From an uncultured bacterium (GTDB lineage Bacteria; Bacteroidota; Bacteroidia; Chitinophagales; Chitinophagaceae): 64,000 bases of DNA. Positions within the stretch are counted from its first letter, which is position 1, and every line of letters starts with the position of its first letter. Below, one piece after another: positions 37,774 through 45,815 of this stretch. The stretch lies in contig CAIKEH010000035.1 in NCBI GenBank assembly GCA_903826405.1, positions 1-64,000 on the forward strand. Reading direction: 5' to 3'. The notes below the pieces were generated by a model, which was not told where the DNA came from, made no database searches, and saw nothing but the letters and a program-made list of their open reading frames with translations. The translations under genes were made by a program, and so were the position numbers.

Positions 37774-38487
37774 ATGCCCAATACTTTTTTCCAATTCAAA
37801 CAGTTCATCATTCACCAGGAGCGGTGTGCAATGAAAGTAACCACCGACGCCAGCATTCTTGGCGCTTGGTTCGCTGCAAAAAAAATGGATCTGAGTTACA
37901 TTTTGGATCTGGGTAGTGGCACCGGTCTGCTCATACTCATGCTGGCCCAAAAATCCAATGCGGAGATACATGGCATCGAGATCGATGAGGAGGCTTTTCA
38001 ACAGCTTCAGGAAAATATCCATCGGAGTCCATGGAAGGAGAAATGTAGCGTCATCAAAGGCGATGTACGGGATCATCCTTTTACACTAAAATATGACTTC
38101 ATCATCACGAATCCCCCATTTTACGAGAACCAACTGACCAGTCCCCATGAAAAGATCAATCTGGCCCGTCATAGCAGCAGCTTGTCACTCGAAGAATTGT
38201 TCCTGTGTGCTGTAAACAACTTGACCGAATGCGGCTCCTTGGGCATACTCATGCCTTACCAACGGGAAAACGAATGTATCGAGATTGCAGCCAAGCATGA
38301 CTTCCACCTCGCGGAATCCTTGCAGGTCAGGCAGACACCCGGTCATGGGATGTTCAGGTCCATCCTCCATTTCAGCAGGAAACCAGTTGAACAGCCGTCG
38401 AAGAAGCAACTCACGATCGCGAACAGCCATCAGGAATACAGTCCCGAGTTCACGGAATTGATGAAGGATTATTATTTGAAATGCTGA
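37774..38487 (+). CDS. tRNA1(Val) (adenine37-N6)-methyltransferase-like
   Basis: 237 residues from the ATG at 37774. It has an early FKQFIIHQERCAMKVTTDA segment, typical of the TrmN6/YfiC group, then SAM-binding LDLGSGTGLLILMLA (about 44-58) and the catalytic NPPFY motif of N6-adenine methyltransferases. The E. coli member methylates A37 of tRNA1-Val. It follows tsaD by 22 bases, which also acts on A37. Its end is 1 base from the convergent dehydrogenase gene. Confidence 0.88.
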   Translation: MPNTFFQFKQFIIHQERCAMKVTTDASILGAWFAAKKMDLSYILDLGSGTGLLILMLAQKSNAEIHGIEIDEEAFQQLQENIHRSPWKEKCSVIKGDVRDHPFTLKYDFIITNPPFYENQLTSPHEKINLARHSSSLSLEELFLCAVNNLTECGSLGILMPYQRENECIEIAAKHDFHLAESLQVRQTPGHGMFRSILHFSRKPVEQPSKKQLTIANSHQEYSPEFTELMKDYYLKC

Positions 38488-38488
38488 A

Positions 38489-39691
38489 TCAGGAGATCCC
38501 GGCATAAGCCGATAGGTAGCCGTACGGTTCCGTGAGTTTCCCTCCTTTAACCATGGTCGCACGTTCGATTACGGCACCCGGTTCACCTAAGAGATCGGAC
38601 AGGACGAATTTGATGAGTTGCTCTCCAAAATAGCGGGAAGCATCTCGAGGTAATTCATTGGGGAGGTTACCCACGGCCATAATGTCCACCGATCCAGGAA
38701 GATATGGTGCCGTCTTCTTCAAAGTATTCCTGTCCACACCATAAATTGGATCCTCCATCTTCTGATCTCCTAAATTGATGGGAATGGAACCATCCATATC
38801 ATCCGTAATATCCGCGATGGTCTGAATGCGGAAACGAGGGTCACCGACCAACTCCTTTTCGAAAAGTCTTGGGCTATTCTTATCCCAGAAGACCCCATTC
38901 ATCAAAATGTCACATTCGAAAGCATAAGGCCGGAATCGACTATAGTAATCTTCTGGATGAGCATGGAAATCACCTCGATTATATTTTCCGGTTTCCTTGT
39001 GGACGTAAAGGTCGGCACCCTTGAGCTGAACGTATACCGGGTAGGAGAAATCCCTTTCCAGGAATTCATCAGGTTCCACCTCATGTATGCCCATCAGGTT
39101 CATGATTTCCAGAACCCCATGTGCCACCCTACCTGAACCGGTCACCACGATCTTGACATGAGGAAGTTTGAGCCCGAAATAGGCATGCATGAGTTCACGA
39201 AAGCTGCGTTGCTTGAACACCCTGTCCAGTTTGTATGTTCCTGTCCTGTTCCCATAAGCCATCATACCATTATGTGCACCTACGATCCCGGCAAAAAAAC
39301 CGAAACCGATGATGCGGGTGCCATCATCATGTTCAAGACATTCGTAATCGATTAAAGTGATGTCCTTTTTGATGATCTGGCGGAAAAGTTCCTGATTATG
39401 CGGTTGTTGTTTTCGTGTATGGGAGAAGAAAAGGTAGGTCTTGCCCGGGATGAGCTCTGGCACAGGAACTTCCTTAATTCCGAAAAGTATGTCACAATCA
39501 TGCATATCTTCCTTCAATTCCACACCGGCCAAAGCATATTCCTTATCTGAAAAACATCGTGAGGGAGATGTTTGCGCCACTATGCGTAATTCAGGGGAGT
39601 TTCGGTGTATCCACCGACATTGGGCGGGAGTGAGGGCCACACGGTTGTCCGGAGGGGTCTTCCCTTCCCGAATCAGGCCGATCTTGAGCAT
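38489..39691 (-). CDS. Saccharopine dehydrogenase/alanine dehydrogenase-like NAD(P) oxidoreductase
   Basis: 400 residues. N-terminal AlaDH/PNT-type domain: IGLIREGKTPPDNRVALTP, with Lys73 in FGIKEVP and His91 in FFSHTRKQQ, the residues that correspond to the lysine-type saccharopine dehydrogenase catalytic pair. A Rossmann motif VVTGSGRVAHG (about 182-192) and an acidic D/E region follow. The HTRKQQPHNQ stretch favours the lysine-forming saccharopine dehydrogenase family over alanine dehydrogenase. Substrate specificity is not proven. It is transcribed toward trmN6-like, starting upstream near the divergent tRNA-Leu. Confidence 0.82.
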   Translation of the reverse strand: MLKIGLIREGKTPPDNRVALTPAQCRWIHRNSPELRIVAQTSPSRCFSDKEYALAGVELKEDMHDCDILFGIKEVPVPELIPGKTYLFFSHTRKQQPHNQELFRQIIKKDITLIDYECLEHDDGTRIIGFGFFAGIVGAHNGMMAYGNRTGTYKLDRVFKQRSFRELMHAYFGLKLPHVKIVVTGSGRVAHGVLEIMNLMGIHEVEPDEFLERDFSYPVYVQLKGADLYVHKETGKYNRGDFHAHPEDYYSRFRPYAFECDILMNGVFWDKNSPRLFEKELVGDPRFRIQTIADITDDMDGSIPINLGDQKMEDPIYGVDRNTLKKTAPYLPGSVDIMAVGNLPNELPRDASRYFGEQLIKFVLSDLLGEPGAVIERATMVKGGKLTEPYGYLSAYAGIS

Positions 39692-39740
39692 GATGAGAAT
39701 TTAAGATGCCCTCAAGTTACGTTTTTTGACAGCGTTTCGG

Positions 39741-39748
39741 TAATTTTG
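39741..39748 (+). promoter_or_regulatory. -7 element of tRNA-Leu
   Basis: TAATTTTG matches TAnnTTTG and ends 9 bases before the tRNA 5' end, so the primary transcript would start almost at the mature end. A TTTG at 39725-39728 is too close (12 bases) for an ideal -33. Confidence 0.5.
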
Positions 39749-39757
39749 CCACCCCAT

Positions 39758-39841
39758 GCCCGGATGGCGGAATTGGTAGACGCGCCAGACTCAAAATCTG
39801 GTTTTCGCAAGGAAGTGCAGGTTCGATTCCTGTTCCGGGCA
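39758..39841 (+). tRNA. tRNA-Leu (anticodon CAA)
   Basis: 84 bases, a class II tRNA. Acceptor stem GCCCGGA/TCCGGGC with discriminator A, D-arm TGGCGGAATTGGTAGACGC typical of tRNA-Leu, anticodon stem CCAGA/TCTGG enclosing CTCAAAA (anticodon CAA), a long variable arm and a T arm CAGGTTCGATTCCTG. CCA is not encoded. It has its own promoter element and terminator. Confidence 0.97.
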
Positions 39842-39843
39842 CG

Positions 39844-39870
39844 AAACCCCCTTTTATTGGGGGTTTTCTT
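39844..39870 (+). terminator. Intrinsic terminator of tRNA-Leu
   Basis: Stem AAACCCCC/GGGGGTTT with a 7-base loop followed by TTTTCTT, beginning 3 bases after the tRNA. It can also act on the other strand because of the A-rich left side. Confidence 0.85.
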
Positions 39871-40027
39871 ATTCACTGAATGTTAGATATCATTGAGGAG
39901 ATAGCTCGCTGAAAAAATAGATTACAATCATTCTGATCCAATAATATAGCATTGCTAAAATCATGCTCAGCATCTATTTGCTCCCAAGTTCCTTTAACAG
40001 TACATCAACTTTGAATGGCAAGAAAGA

Positions 40028-40291
40028 TTATAATGAAATTTTCAAAACCTCTTGATTGTCAAGGACAGCATCGGGAAGCTGGCCATCTTTGCTTCTGACG
40101 ATGCAGTGCAGATGGTTGGTCTTGATCACCCAAGCATGCACAGTCAATGCTTAATTGCAGACGCAAAAGTTGAAAGAATCGACCATGATGTCCCTATAAA
40201 TTTTGCGGCCGAATACATCGACCCAGGAAATGACCTGAAATGTCATGAAAAAAGGAGCGTACTGGTCTCTGCTCGTGAAAAGACTGGGCAT
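40028..40291 (-). pseudogene. Decayed IS200-like / REP-associated tyrosine transposase fragment
   Basis: Read on the minus strand from an ATG at 40291, the frame gives MPSLFTSRDQYAPFFMTFQ, then the WVDVFGRKIYRDIMVDSFNFC segment, a stop (TAA, 40153-40151), then ALTVHAWVIKTNHLHC and RSKDGQLPDAVLDNQE up to a stop at 40028. Order and spacing match the Y1 (COG1943) transposases: TFxV, WVDVF, YRDI, then the HUH metal site as His-Leu-His. The stop falls where the family usually has lysine (AAA to TAA). The C-terminal part with the catalytic tyrosine is missing, so it is inactive. A plus-strand frame at 40052-40333 is merely its antisense. Confidence 0.8.
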
Positions 40292-40378
40292 TATGGAATC
40301 CTAAGATGCAATCTTATTTCTTTGCCACTGTAGAAGAAGTGGGCTAAGATGTACTTCACCACGTTTTTCTCCTAAATC

Positions 40379-40691
40379 ATGAGGAACTTCATCCCCAGCA
40401 GCATTTTTTCCATGTCCAACCTGAACACATCCATGACAGATATATCGATCGGAATCTTGAAATTGAAAGCTCATCCCAATCCATCAATTCGCAACTTCAA
40501 CATATATCTATCAGGTTCCATCGAAGATCGGATTCAGATCAAAGCCTTTGACGTATAAGGGAGATCGGAATTTCAAAATGCGGGTAATGCCACCAGACTT
40601 CAGGATCGGCGAACATGGGATAAATGGGGTCTATTTTGTGGAGGTAGTTTCAGGGAATAACAGGCAACTCTTGAAATTGATCAAACTATAG
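40379..40691 (+). pseudogene. Frameshifted remnant of a T9SS C-terminal sorting domain
   Basis: From an ATG at 40379 a 59-codon frame ends LKAHPNPSIRNFNIYLSG...IQIKAFDV and stops at 40556-40558. Shifted by one base, the next frame continues MPPDFRIGEHGINGVYFVEV...QLLKLIKL to a stop at 40689-40691. Joined, these read as a type A sorting domain: a PNP motif followed by an Asn/Phe-rich strand, an FDV strand, then GVYFVEV and the basic LLKLIKL end. One base has been lost near 40556. The protein it belonged to is not present upstream, so this is a relic of a deleted surface protein. Confidence 0.72.
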
Positions 40692-40733
40692 AATCAAAGC
40701 AATACAATCACTTGAAGTCTTTTCAAACAGCAG

Positions 40734-40766
40734 AGGCTGCCATCATTGAAGTGGCGGCCTTTTTTA
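40734..40766 (+). terminator. Intrinsic terminator after the T9SS relic
   Basis: Stem AGGCTGCC/GGCGGCCT with one G-T pair, an 11-base loop and a following run of six T. It lies about 40 bases after the relic's stop and probably ended its transcript. Confidence 0.75.
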
Positions 40767-40947
40767 TCATAGATCAATTGACCCAATAGAAAATTCTGCA
40801 GAATTACATTGAAAGATTACGGGAAGCTTTAGATACATGATTTCAAATCAAAATCAAGATCAAGAATCGATATACATATTGTGACGCCGAATATTCCTAT
40901 TTTTATATTAATCAGGAATCAGCGCTGCAATCAATCAATCCAAGATC

Positions 40948-41700
40948 ATGGTTAAATTTCAGGATAAGGTCGCCCTGGTCACCGGAGGCGCTGAAGGAAT
41001 TGGGAAAGCGGTCGCCCTAAGGCTGGGGCGTGAAGGTGCTTCGATCGCACTCCTGGATGTCAATAGCGAAAAGCTGACGACCACCGTGAAGGAATTCGAA
41101 GCTGCAGGCATCAACACCAAAGGATATGCTGCCGATATCAGTGATGAAGAACAGGTCATGAACTCCATTGGCCAAATCCTCACTGAATTCAAAAAGATCG
41201 ACATCCTTGTGAATGCTGCAGGAATAGTAGGCCCCACCAGTACCCCGATAACCAAATACTCCAGTGCAGATTTCGACCGGATCTATCAAGTGAACCTGAA
41301 AGGATCTTTCCTCATGACCAAGTACACCATCGAGGCCATGGTCCCGTCAGGCTATGGAAGGATTTTGCTGATCTCCTCCATCGCCGGAAAGGAAGGTAAC
41401 CCGGGCATGGTCGGCTATTCCACCACCAAGGCAGGGATCACGGGTTTAGTGAAAGGAGTAGCCAAGGAATTCGCCGGCAGCGGTATCACGGTGAATGGAC
41501 TTGCCCCGGCGGTGATCCGCACCGCCATGAATGAGAATACCTCTCCTGAGCAACTGGCATATATGACCGCGAAGATCCCCATGGGACGCCTCGGCACGGT
41601 CGATGAAGTGGCCGCACTCTGTGCGTTCATCGTTTCAGAAGAAAACAGTTTCACCACCGGTTTCATTTACGACATCTCCGGAGGGCGAGCCACCTATTGA
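40948..41700 (+). CDS. Short-chain dehydrogenase/reductase (FabG/glucose-dehydrogenase-like)
   Basis: 250 residues, a classical SDR. Cofactor motif TGGAEGIG (12-19), NAAG near residue 90, and the catalytic Ser in LLISSIAG (about 144) with Tyr157 and Lys161 in YSTTK. The aspartate after beta-strand 2 (LLDVNSEKL) suggests NAD(H) preference. The C-terminal DISGGRATY ending is common in sugar- or polyol-acting SDRs. The substrate is unknown. It lies upstream of the PGM1-type ligase gene, which has its own promoter element 90 bases downstream. Confidence 0.9.
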   Translation: MVKFQDKVALVTGGAEGIGKAVALRLGREGASIALLDVNSEKLTTTVKEFEAAGINTKGYAADISDEEQVMNSIGQILTEFKKIDILVNAAGIVGPTSTPITKYSSADFDRIYQVNLKGSFLMTKYTIEAMVPSGYGRILLISSIAGKEGNPGMVGYSTTKAGITGLVKGVAKEFAGSGITVNGLAPAVIRTAMNENTSPEQLAYMTAKIPMGRLGTVDEVAALCAFIVSEENSFTTGFIYDISGGRATY

Positions 41701-41789
41701 ATCAACGAATAAGCCTGCAGAAGACGTTCAAAAGTGAACGCAAACGTCCCCTTCCAGATCCTTAGTCCACGAATCCCCATTGCTTTATT

Positions 41790-41797
41790 TACATTTG
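41790..41797 (+). promoter_or_regulatory. -7 element of the ATP-grasp ligase gene
   Basis: TACATTTG matches TAnnTTTG and ends 19 bases before the ATG at 41817, giving a short leader of about 14 bases. Confidence 0.45.
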
Positions 41798-41816
41798 TGG
41801 AACAATTCTGTATTGA

Positions 41817-43385
41817 ATGCCCTCTTCTTTCAAGATCAAGGATAGAACTTTCACGCCTAAAGGTCCATACCCTATTCCCGGCTCGACAGAAGAGGATGCT
41901 ATTTTCCGAAAATTAGCCAAAGATTTCGCCCTCCAATACGATAAGATCTTCCCGGATAAACATGCACCACGTACCGTATTGATCATCCCATCCCTCTCCA
42001 GCGATACGGATTTACTCACGAAGATCAAGGGAGCGATTCATTATGAAGAAAGGATGCTCTGCCTGCTGATGCTGCTGCGCATGCCTCGAACTCGAGTGAT
42101 TTATGTGACCAGCATTCCAGTATCAGAAAGCATCGTTGACTACTACCTCCATCTTCTCCCGGGCATTCCCGGCAGGCATGCCCGGGAAAGACTGACCATG
42201 CTCAGCTGTCATGATCCCTCCGCGAAGCCACTCACCCAAAAAATACTGGAAAGGCCACGTCTAATGGAAAGAATCAGGAGCTTGGTTCCGGATCCTTCCT
42301 GTTCGCACATTACCGCCTTCATCTCATCCGATCTGGAAAAAACTTTAGCGGTCAGGTTGGGAATTCCTCTCTTCGGTACCAACCCGGATAAAAGTTATGA
42401 GGGAACCAAATCGGGCGGAAGGAAAAACTTCAGGACCGCAGCTATCCCCCTCCCGGATGGTTTCGAGGACCTCACCTCAAAGGATGAAGTGATCAAATGC
42501 CTGACAACACTGAAAACGAAGTACCCGGAACTGAAAAAGGTGGTGGTCAAGTTAAATGATGGATTCAGCGGAGATGGCAATGCCCTGTATACTTATCCAT
42601 TGATCACTTCAGGCGATGATACGGAACTAGTGATCCGGGAATATTTCTCCAGGCAGTTCAAGCCCGTGGCGACAGAGATTACCGAAGAAGAGTTTTTCAG
42701 AAAATTCGCAGAGATGGGGGGCATCGCTGAAGTTTTTCTCGAAGGAGAAAAGATAACCTCACCTTCAGTGCAATGCGTGATCTCCCCGAACGGTCATGTG
42801 GAGATCGTGAGCACTCACGATCAGATACTGGGTGGTCCGGGCAACCAGATCTATCTGGGTGCCGCTTTCCCGGCAGACGAAAAATACAATATCCCACTCG
42901 CCGAATCAGGACGCAAGGTCGCCGAGGTCCTGTCTCAAAAAGGAGCCATAGGAAGATTCGCCATCGATTTCCTATCGGTAGAACAACCCGATGGAAGCTG
43001 GATTCACCATGCCATCGAGATCAATCTCCGGAAGGGAGGAACCACCCATCCCCTGCTGACACTGCAATTCCTGACAGACGGGATTTATGATGAAAAAACA
43101 GGCAAGTACATTACTGCAAGTGGCAACCGAAGATTTTACTTCGCATCGGACAATGTGGTCAGCGAAGCATACAAAGGACTTACCCCCGACGACCTTTTCG
43201 ATATTGCCATCTTCCATGGCCTCATGTACGATGGAGCCACACAGGAAGGTGTGATGTTCCACCTGGTCGGCGCCTTGTCCGAATTCGGGAAACTCGGACT
43301 GGTTTGCGTAGGTAGCAGTCCCGAACGAGCCAAGGAGTTCTACGACAGAACCATCGCCACATTGGATCAGGAATGCGAACCGTAA
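41817..43385 (+). CDS. PGM1-type ATP-grasp peptide ligase
   Basis: 522 residues. The N-terminal region (about 50-180: LIIPSLSSDTDLL, EERMLCLLMLLRMP, VTSIPVSESIVDYYL) fits the pre-ATP-grasp domain of the PGM1 family, named for the peptide ligase of pheganomycin synthesis. The ATP-grasp core follows: KKVVVKLNDGFSGDGNALYTYP (about 240-261), EVFLEGEKITSPSVQ and IHHAIEINLRKGGTTHP with metal/ATP-binding Glu and Asn. The family joins a carboxylate to an amine with ATP. Substrates here are unknown. It converges with the ornithine-cyclodeaminase-like gene, 15 bases apart. Confidence 0.8.
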   Translation: MPSSFKIKDRTFTPKGPYPIPGSTEEDAIFRKLAKDFALQYDKIFPDKHAPRTVLIIPSLSSDTDLLTKIKGAIHYEERMLCLLMLLRMPRTRVIYVTSIPVSESIVDYYLHLLPGIPGRHARERLTMLSCHDPSAKPLTQKILERPRLMERIRSLVPDPSCSHITAFISSDLEKTLAVRLGIPLFGTNPDKSYEGTKSGGRKNFRTAAIPLPDGFEDLTSKDEVIKCLTTLKTKYPELKKVVVKLNDGFSGDGNALYTYPLITSGDDTELVIREYFSRQFKPVATEITEEEFFRKFAEMGGIAEVFLEGEKITSPSVQCVISPNGHVEIVSTHDQILGGPGNQIYLGAAFPADEKYNIPLAESGRKVAEVLSQKGAIGRFAIDFLSVEQPDGSWIHHAIEINLRKGGTTHPLLTLQFLTDGIYDEKTGKYITASGNRRFYFASDNVVSEAYKGLTPDDLFDIAIFHGLMYDGATQEGVMFHLVGALSEFGKLGLVCVGSSPERAKEFYDRTIATLDQECEP

Positions 43386-43400
43386 CCGGTCAAATAAATG

Positions 43401-44342
43401 CTACTCAGAAAACATGTTGTACAGATGCCAGGCAACGGCCAAATCCTCGATCGCAATTCCGACTGACTTGAAGACCGTGAATTTTTTCTTCAAGTCCGGC
43501 GAAGGTGAACTCAATACTTGATGGATATTCCCCTTGACCAGATCTTCGTACTTACCGCCCGAAGGCAAGGCCAGCAGTATGTCTCCGGCCTCATGGGAGG
43601 CTGCAAGGTGATCGTCCACAAAAACCTCGGCACGCCGCATGATGGCAGTGTCCAATTCCCGTTTTTGAGCAGAGGAGGAGCCGATGGCATTGATATGTGC
43701 GTGTGTAGAGATCCTTTCATCGAACAGAATGGGGTCGGATGAGGCTGTTGCTGTACAAATGATATCTGCCCCCAGGACAGCTTCAGCGCTGCTATGGAAA
43801 CGTGAGTATTCCAGAGTATGACGTAGGGATGCCTCCCGGATGAACCTGTCGGCATGGTCGGTATCCTGACTCCAGACCCTGACCTGACTGATCTTTCGGA
43901 CCTCGCACATGGCATCCAGATGAGTATGCGCCTGCTTGCCACTCCCCAACAGGGCCAGAACAGATGAATCGTCCATGGCCAGCAGGTTGGTCATGACCCC
44001 ACTGACGGCTGCCGTGCGTATTGCCGTAACCTCATCCGCATCCAGACTCAACAGTAGCTGTCCATCCTGTGCATCGAACAGATGTATGATGCCCAAATGT
44101 GAACTCAGCCCTTTCAGGTAATTTTTAGGAAAAATGCTCAGTACCTTGATGCCCATCACTCCATATGGATGGATGTAGGAAGGCATCATGCCCAGTAGAC
44201 CCTGCTTGTCCGGAAGCATCATATGGTTTCGCAGTGGATTCAAGATCTCCTCAGGGGGAAGGAGAAAAAGGTCATGCATCACCCGGATGCAGTCCTTCAT
44301 GGTCAGCATTCGTTTGACATCTTTCCCGGACAGATAGCGCAT
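43401..44342 (-). CDS. Ornithine cyclodeaminase / mu-crystallin family enzyme
   Basis: 313 residues. Family features: Lys66 in MGIKVLS and Arg109 in TAIRTAAVSG, which align with the substrate-binding Lys and Arg of ornithine cyclodeaminase; a Rossmann motif LLGSGKQAHTHL (about 130-141) and VFVDDHLAAS with the catalytic-type Asp. Members act as ornithine cyclodeaminase, alanine dehydrogenase, ketimine reductase, or as SbnB in 2,3-diaminopropionate synthesis. Specificity cannot be read. It is divergent from the CBS-domain synthase gene across a 114-base region. Confidence 0.88.
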   Translation of the reverse strand: MRYLSGKDVKRMLTMKDCIRVMHDLFLLPPEEILNPLRNHMMLPDKQGLLGMMPSYIHPYGVMGIKVLSIFPKNYLKGLSSHLGIIHLFDAQDGQLLLSLDADEVTAIRTAAVSGVMTNLLAMDDSSVLALLGSGKQAHTHLDAMCEVRKISQVRVWSQDTDHADRFIREASLRHTLEYSRFHSSAEAVLGADIICTATASSDPILFDERISTHAHINAIGSSSAQKRELDTAIMRRAEVFVDDHLAASHEAGDILLALPSGGKYEDLVKGNIHQVLSSPSPDLKKKFTVFKSVGIAIEDLAVAWHLYNMFSE

Positions 44343-44444
44343 GGGCTTTGTTTGAGTTGGTCAAGGTAGGTAAAAATCGAGTGTAGTCAGATTCATCTGA
44401 AGAACTTGAAAAGCCCGGAATCCGGAATTCGGAATCCTAAACAC

Positions 44445-44452
44445 TAACTTTG
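44445..44452 (+). promoter_or_regulatory. -7 element abutting the CBS-domain synthase gene
   Basis: TAACTTTG matches TAnnTTTG and ends only 4 bases before the ATG at 44457. If used, the mRNA would be leaderless. Confidence 0.5.
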
Positions 44453-44456
44453 TTCC

Positions 44457-45815
44457 ATGCAGATCAAAGACAACATCCTCGAGACCATTGGCCACACCCC
44501 GATCATCCGTCTACATAAGATCACCAAGAACATAGCAGCGGACGTGGTCGCTAAAGTGGATTACTTCAATCCGGGCAACTCCATCAAGGATAGGATGGCC
44601 GTAAAGATGATCGAAGTGGCAGAGAAAGAAGGAAAACTGAAGCCCGGCGGCACTATAATTGAATGCACTTCAGGCAATACAGGTATGGGCCTTGCTTTAG
44701 CGGCGATCGTGAAAGGATACAAATGCATTTTCACCACAACAGACAAGCAATCGAAGGAAAAGATGGATATCCTCAAGGCAGTTGGAGCCGAGGTGATCGT
44801 TTGTCCCACCAATGTGGGTCCGGAAGATCCCCAAAGTTATTATTCGATCGCCCGTCGTCTGGCCCGAGAGATCCCGAACTCCTTTCACTGCAACCAGTAC
44901 GACAATCTGGCTAACCGGTTGGCACATTATGAGTCTACCGGACCGGAGATCTGGCAACAGACGGATGGAAAGATCACGCATCTGATCTGCACTGCAGGAA
45001 CCGGCGGCACCATCACGGGAACGGCACAGTACCTTAAGAAAATGAATCCGGACATCCAGATCTGGGCCATCGACGTATACGGCTCGCTACTGACCAAGTA
45101 CTACCGTACCGGCGAGATCGACATGAGTGAAGTACATCCCTATTTTTCTGAAGGATTTGGGGAAGATTTCGTTCCAGAGAACTACGACATGTCCGTGATC
45201 GATCACTTCGAGCAGGTGACGGACAGGGATGGAGCCATCATGGCACGGCGACTGGCCAAGGAGGAAGGACTGTTCTGCGGATACAGTGCAGGAAGCTGCC
45301 TGCAGGGCTTGATGCAATTGAAAGAGAGACTGAAAAAGGGCGACCTAGCCGTATGTATTTTCCATGACCATGGCAGCCGCTATATAGGCAAGATATATAA
45401 TGATCAATGGATGATGGAGCGAGGGTTCCTTGAAGTGAAGACCTTCCGGGATATAATAAATGGACGCGGCAATCAGAAACTGGTGACACTACTGGCCGAT
45501 AACACCGTGGCCGAAGCGGTGGCTCTGATGAAAAAATATGATATAGAGAATATCCCGGTCATGAAAGATGGCGAACAAATCGGATCCATCAGTGAGGCCG
45601 GACTCTTCCAGTTGGTATTCACCGACCCAGCTATCAAGGAATCAAGGATCCTGGATGTGATGGGCTCTGCCTACCCTGTTGTGGATTTCAACACACCATT
45701 GGAGAGGATCAGCCACCTCATCACTCGGGAGAACGGAGCGGTATTATCCAAGGATGAAGCAGGTCAATTTCACATACTCACCAAGTACGACATCATACAG
45801 TCCATCGCCAAATAG
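44457..45815 (+). CDS. PLP-dependent cystathionine beta-synthase/cysteine synthase with C-terminal CBS pair
   Basis: 452 residues. The catalytic part (1 to about 320) is fold-type II: Schiff-base Lys44 in NPGNSIKDRM, the substrate loop ECTSGNTGMGLA, the PLP-phosphate loop GTGGTITG (about 182) and GYSAGSC. The last ~115 residues form two CBS motifs (VAEAVALMKKYDIENIPVM and the second around residue 405-450), which usually bind S-adenosylmethionine or adenosyl compounds and regulate activity. It could make cystathionine, cysteine or a related beta-substituted alanine. Divergent from the ornithine-cyclodeaminase-like gene. Confidence 0.9.
   Translation: MQIKDNILETIGHTPIIRLHKITKNIAADVVAKVDYFNPGNSIKDRMAVKMIEVAEKEGKLKPGGTIIECTSGNTGMGLALAAIVKGYKCIFTTTDKQSKEKMDILKAVGAEVIVCPTNVGPEDPQSYYSIARRLAREIPNSFHCNQYDNLANRLAHYESTGPEIWQQTDGKITHLICTAGTGGTITGTAQYLKKMNPDIQIWAIDVYGSLLTKYYRTGEIDMSEVHPYFSEGFGEDFVPENYDMSVIDHFEQVTDRDGAIMARRLAKEEGLFCGYSAGSCLQGLMQLKERLKKGDLAVCIFHDHGSRYIGKIYNDQWMMERGFLEVKTFRDIINGRGNQKLVTLLADNTVAEAVALMKKYDIENIPVMKDGEQIGSISEAGLFQLVFTDPAIKESRILDVMGSAYPVVDFNTPLERISHLITRENGAVLSKDEAGQFHILTKYDIIQSIAK

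Noticed and set aside
40052-40333. 93-codon plus-strand open frame
   Set aside because: It has a TTG start and no domain. The opposite strand encodes recognisable Y1-transposase motifs, so this frame is its antisense.
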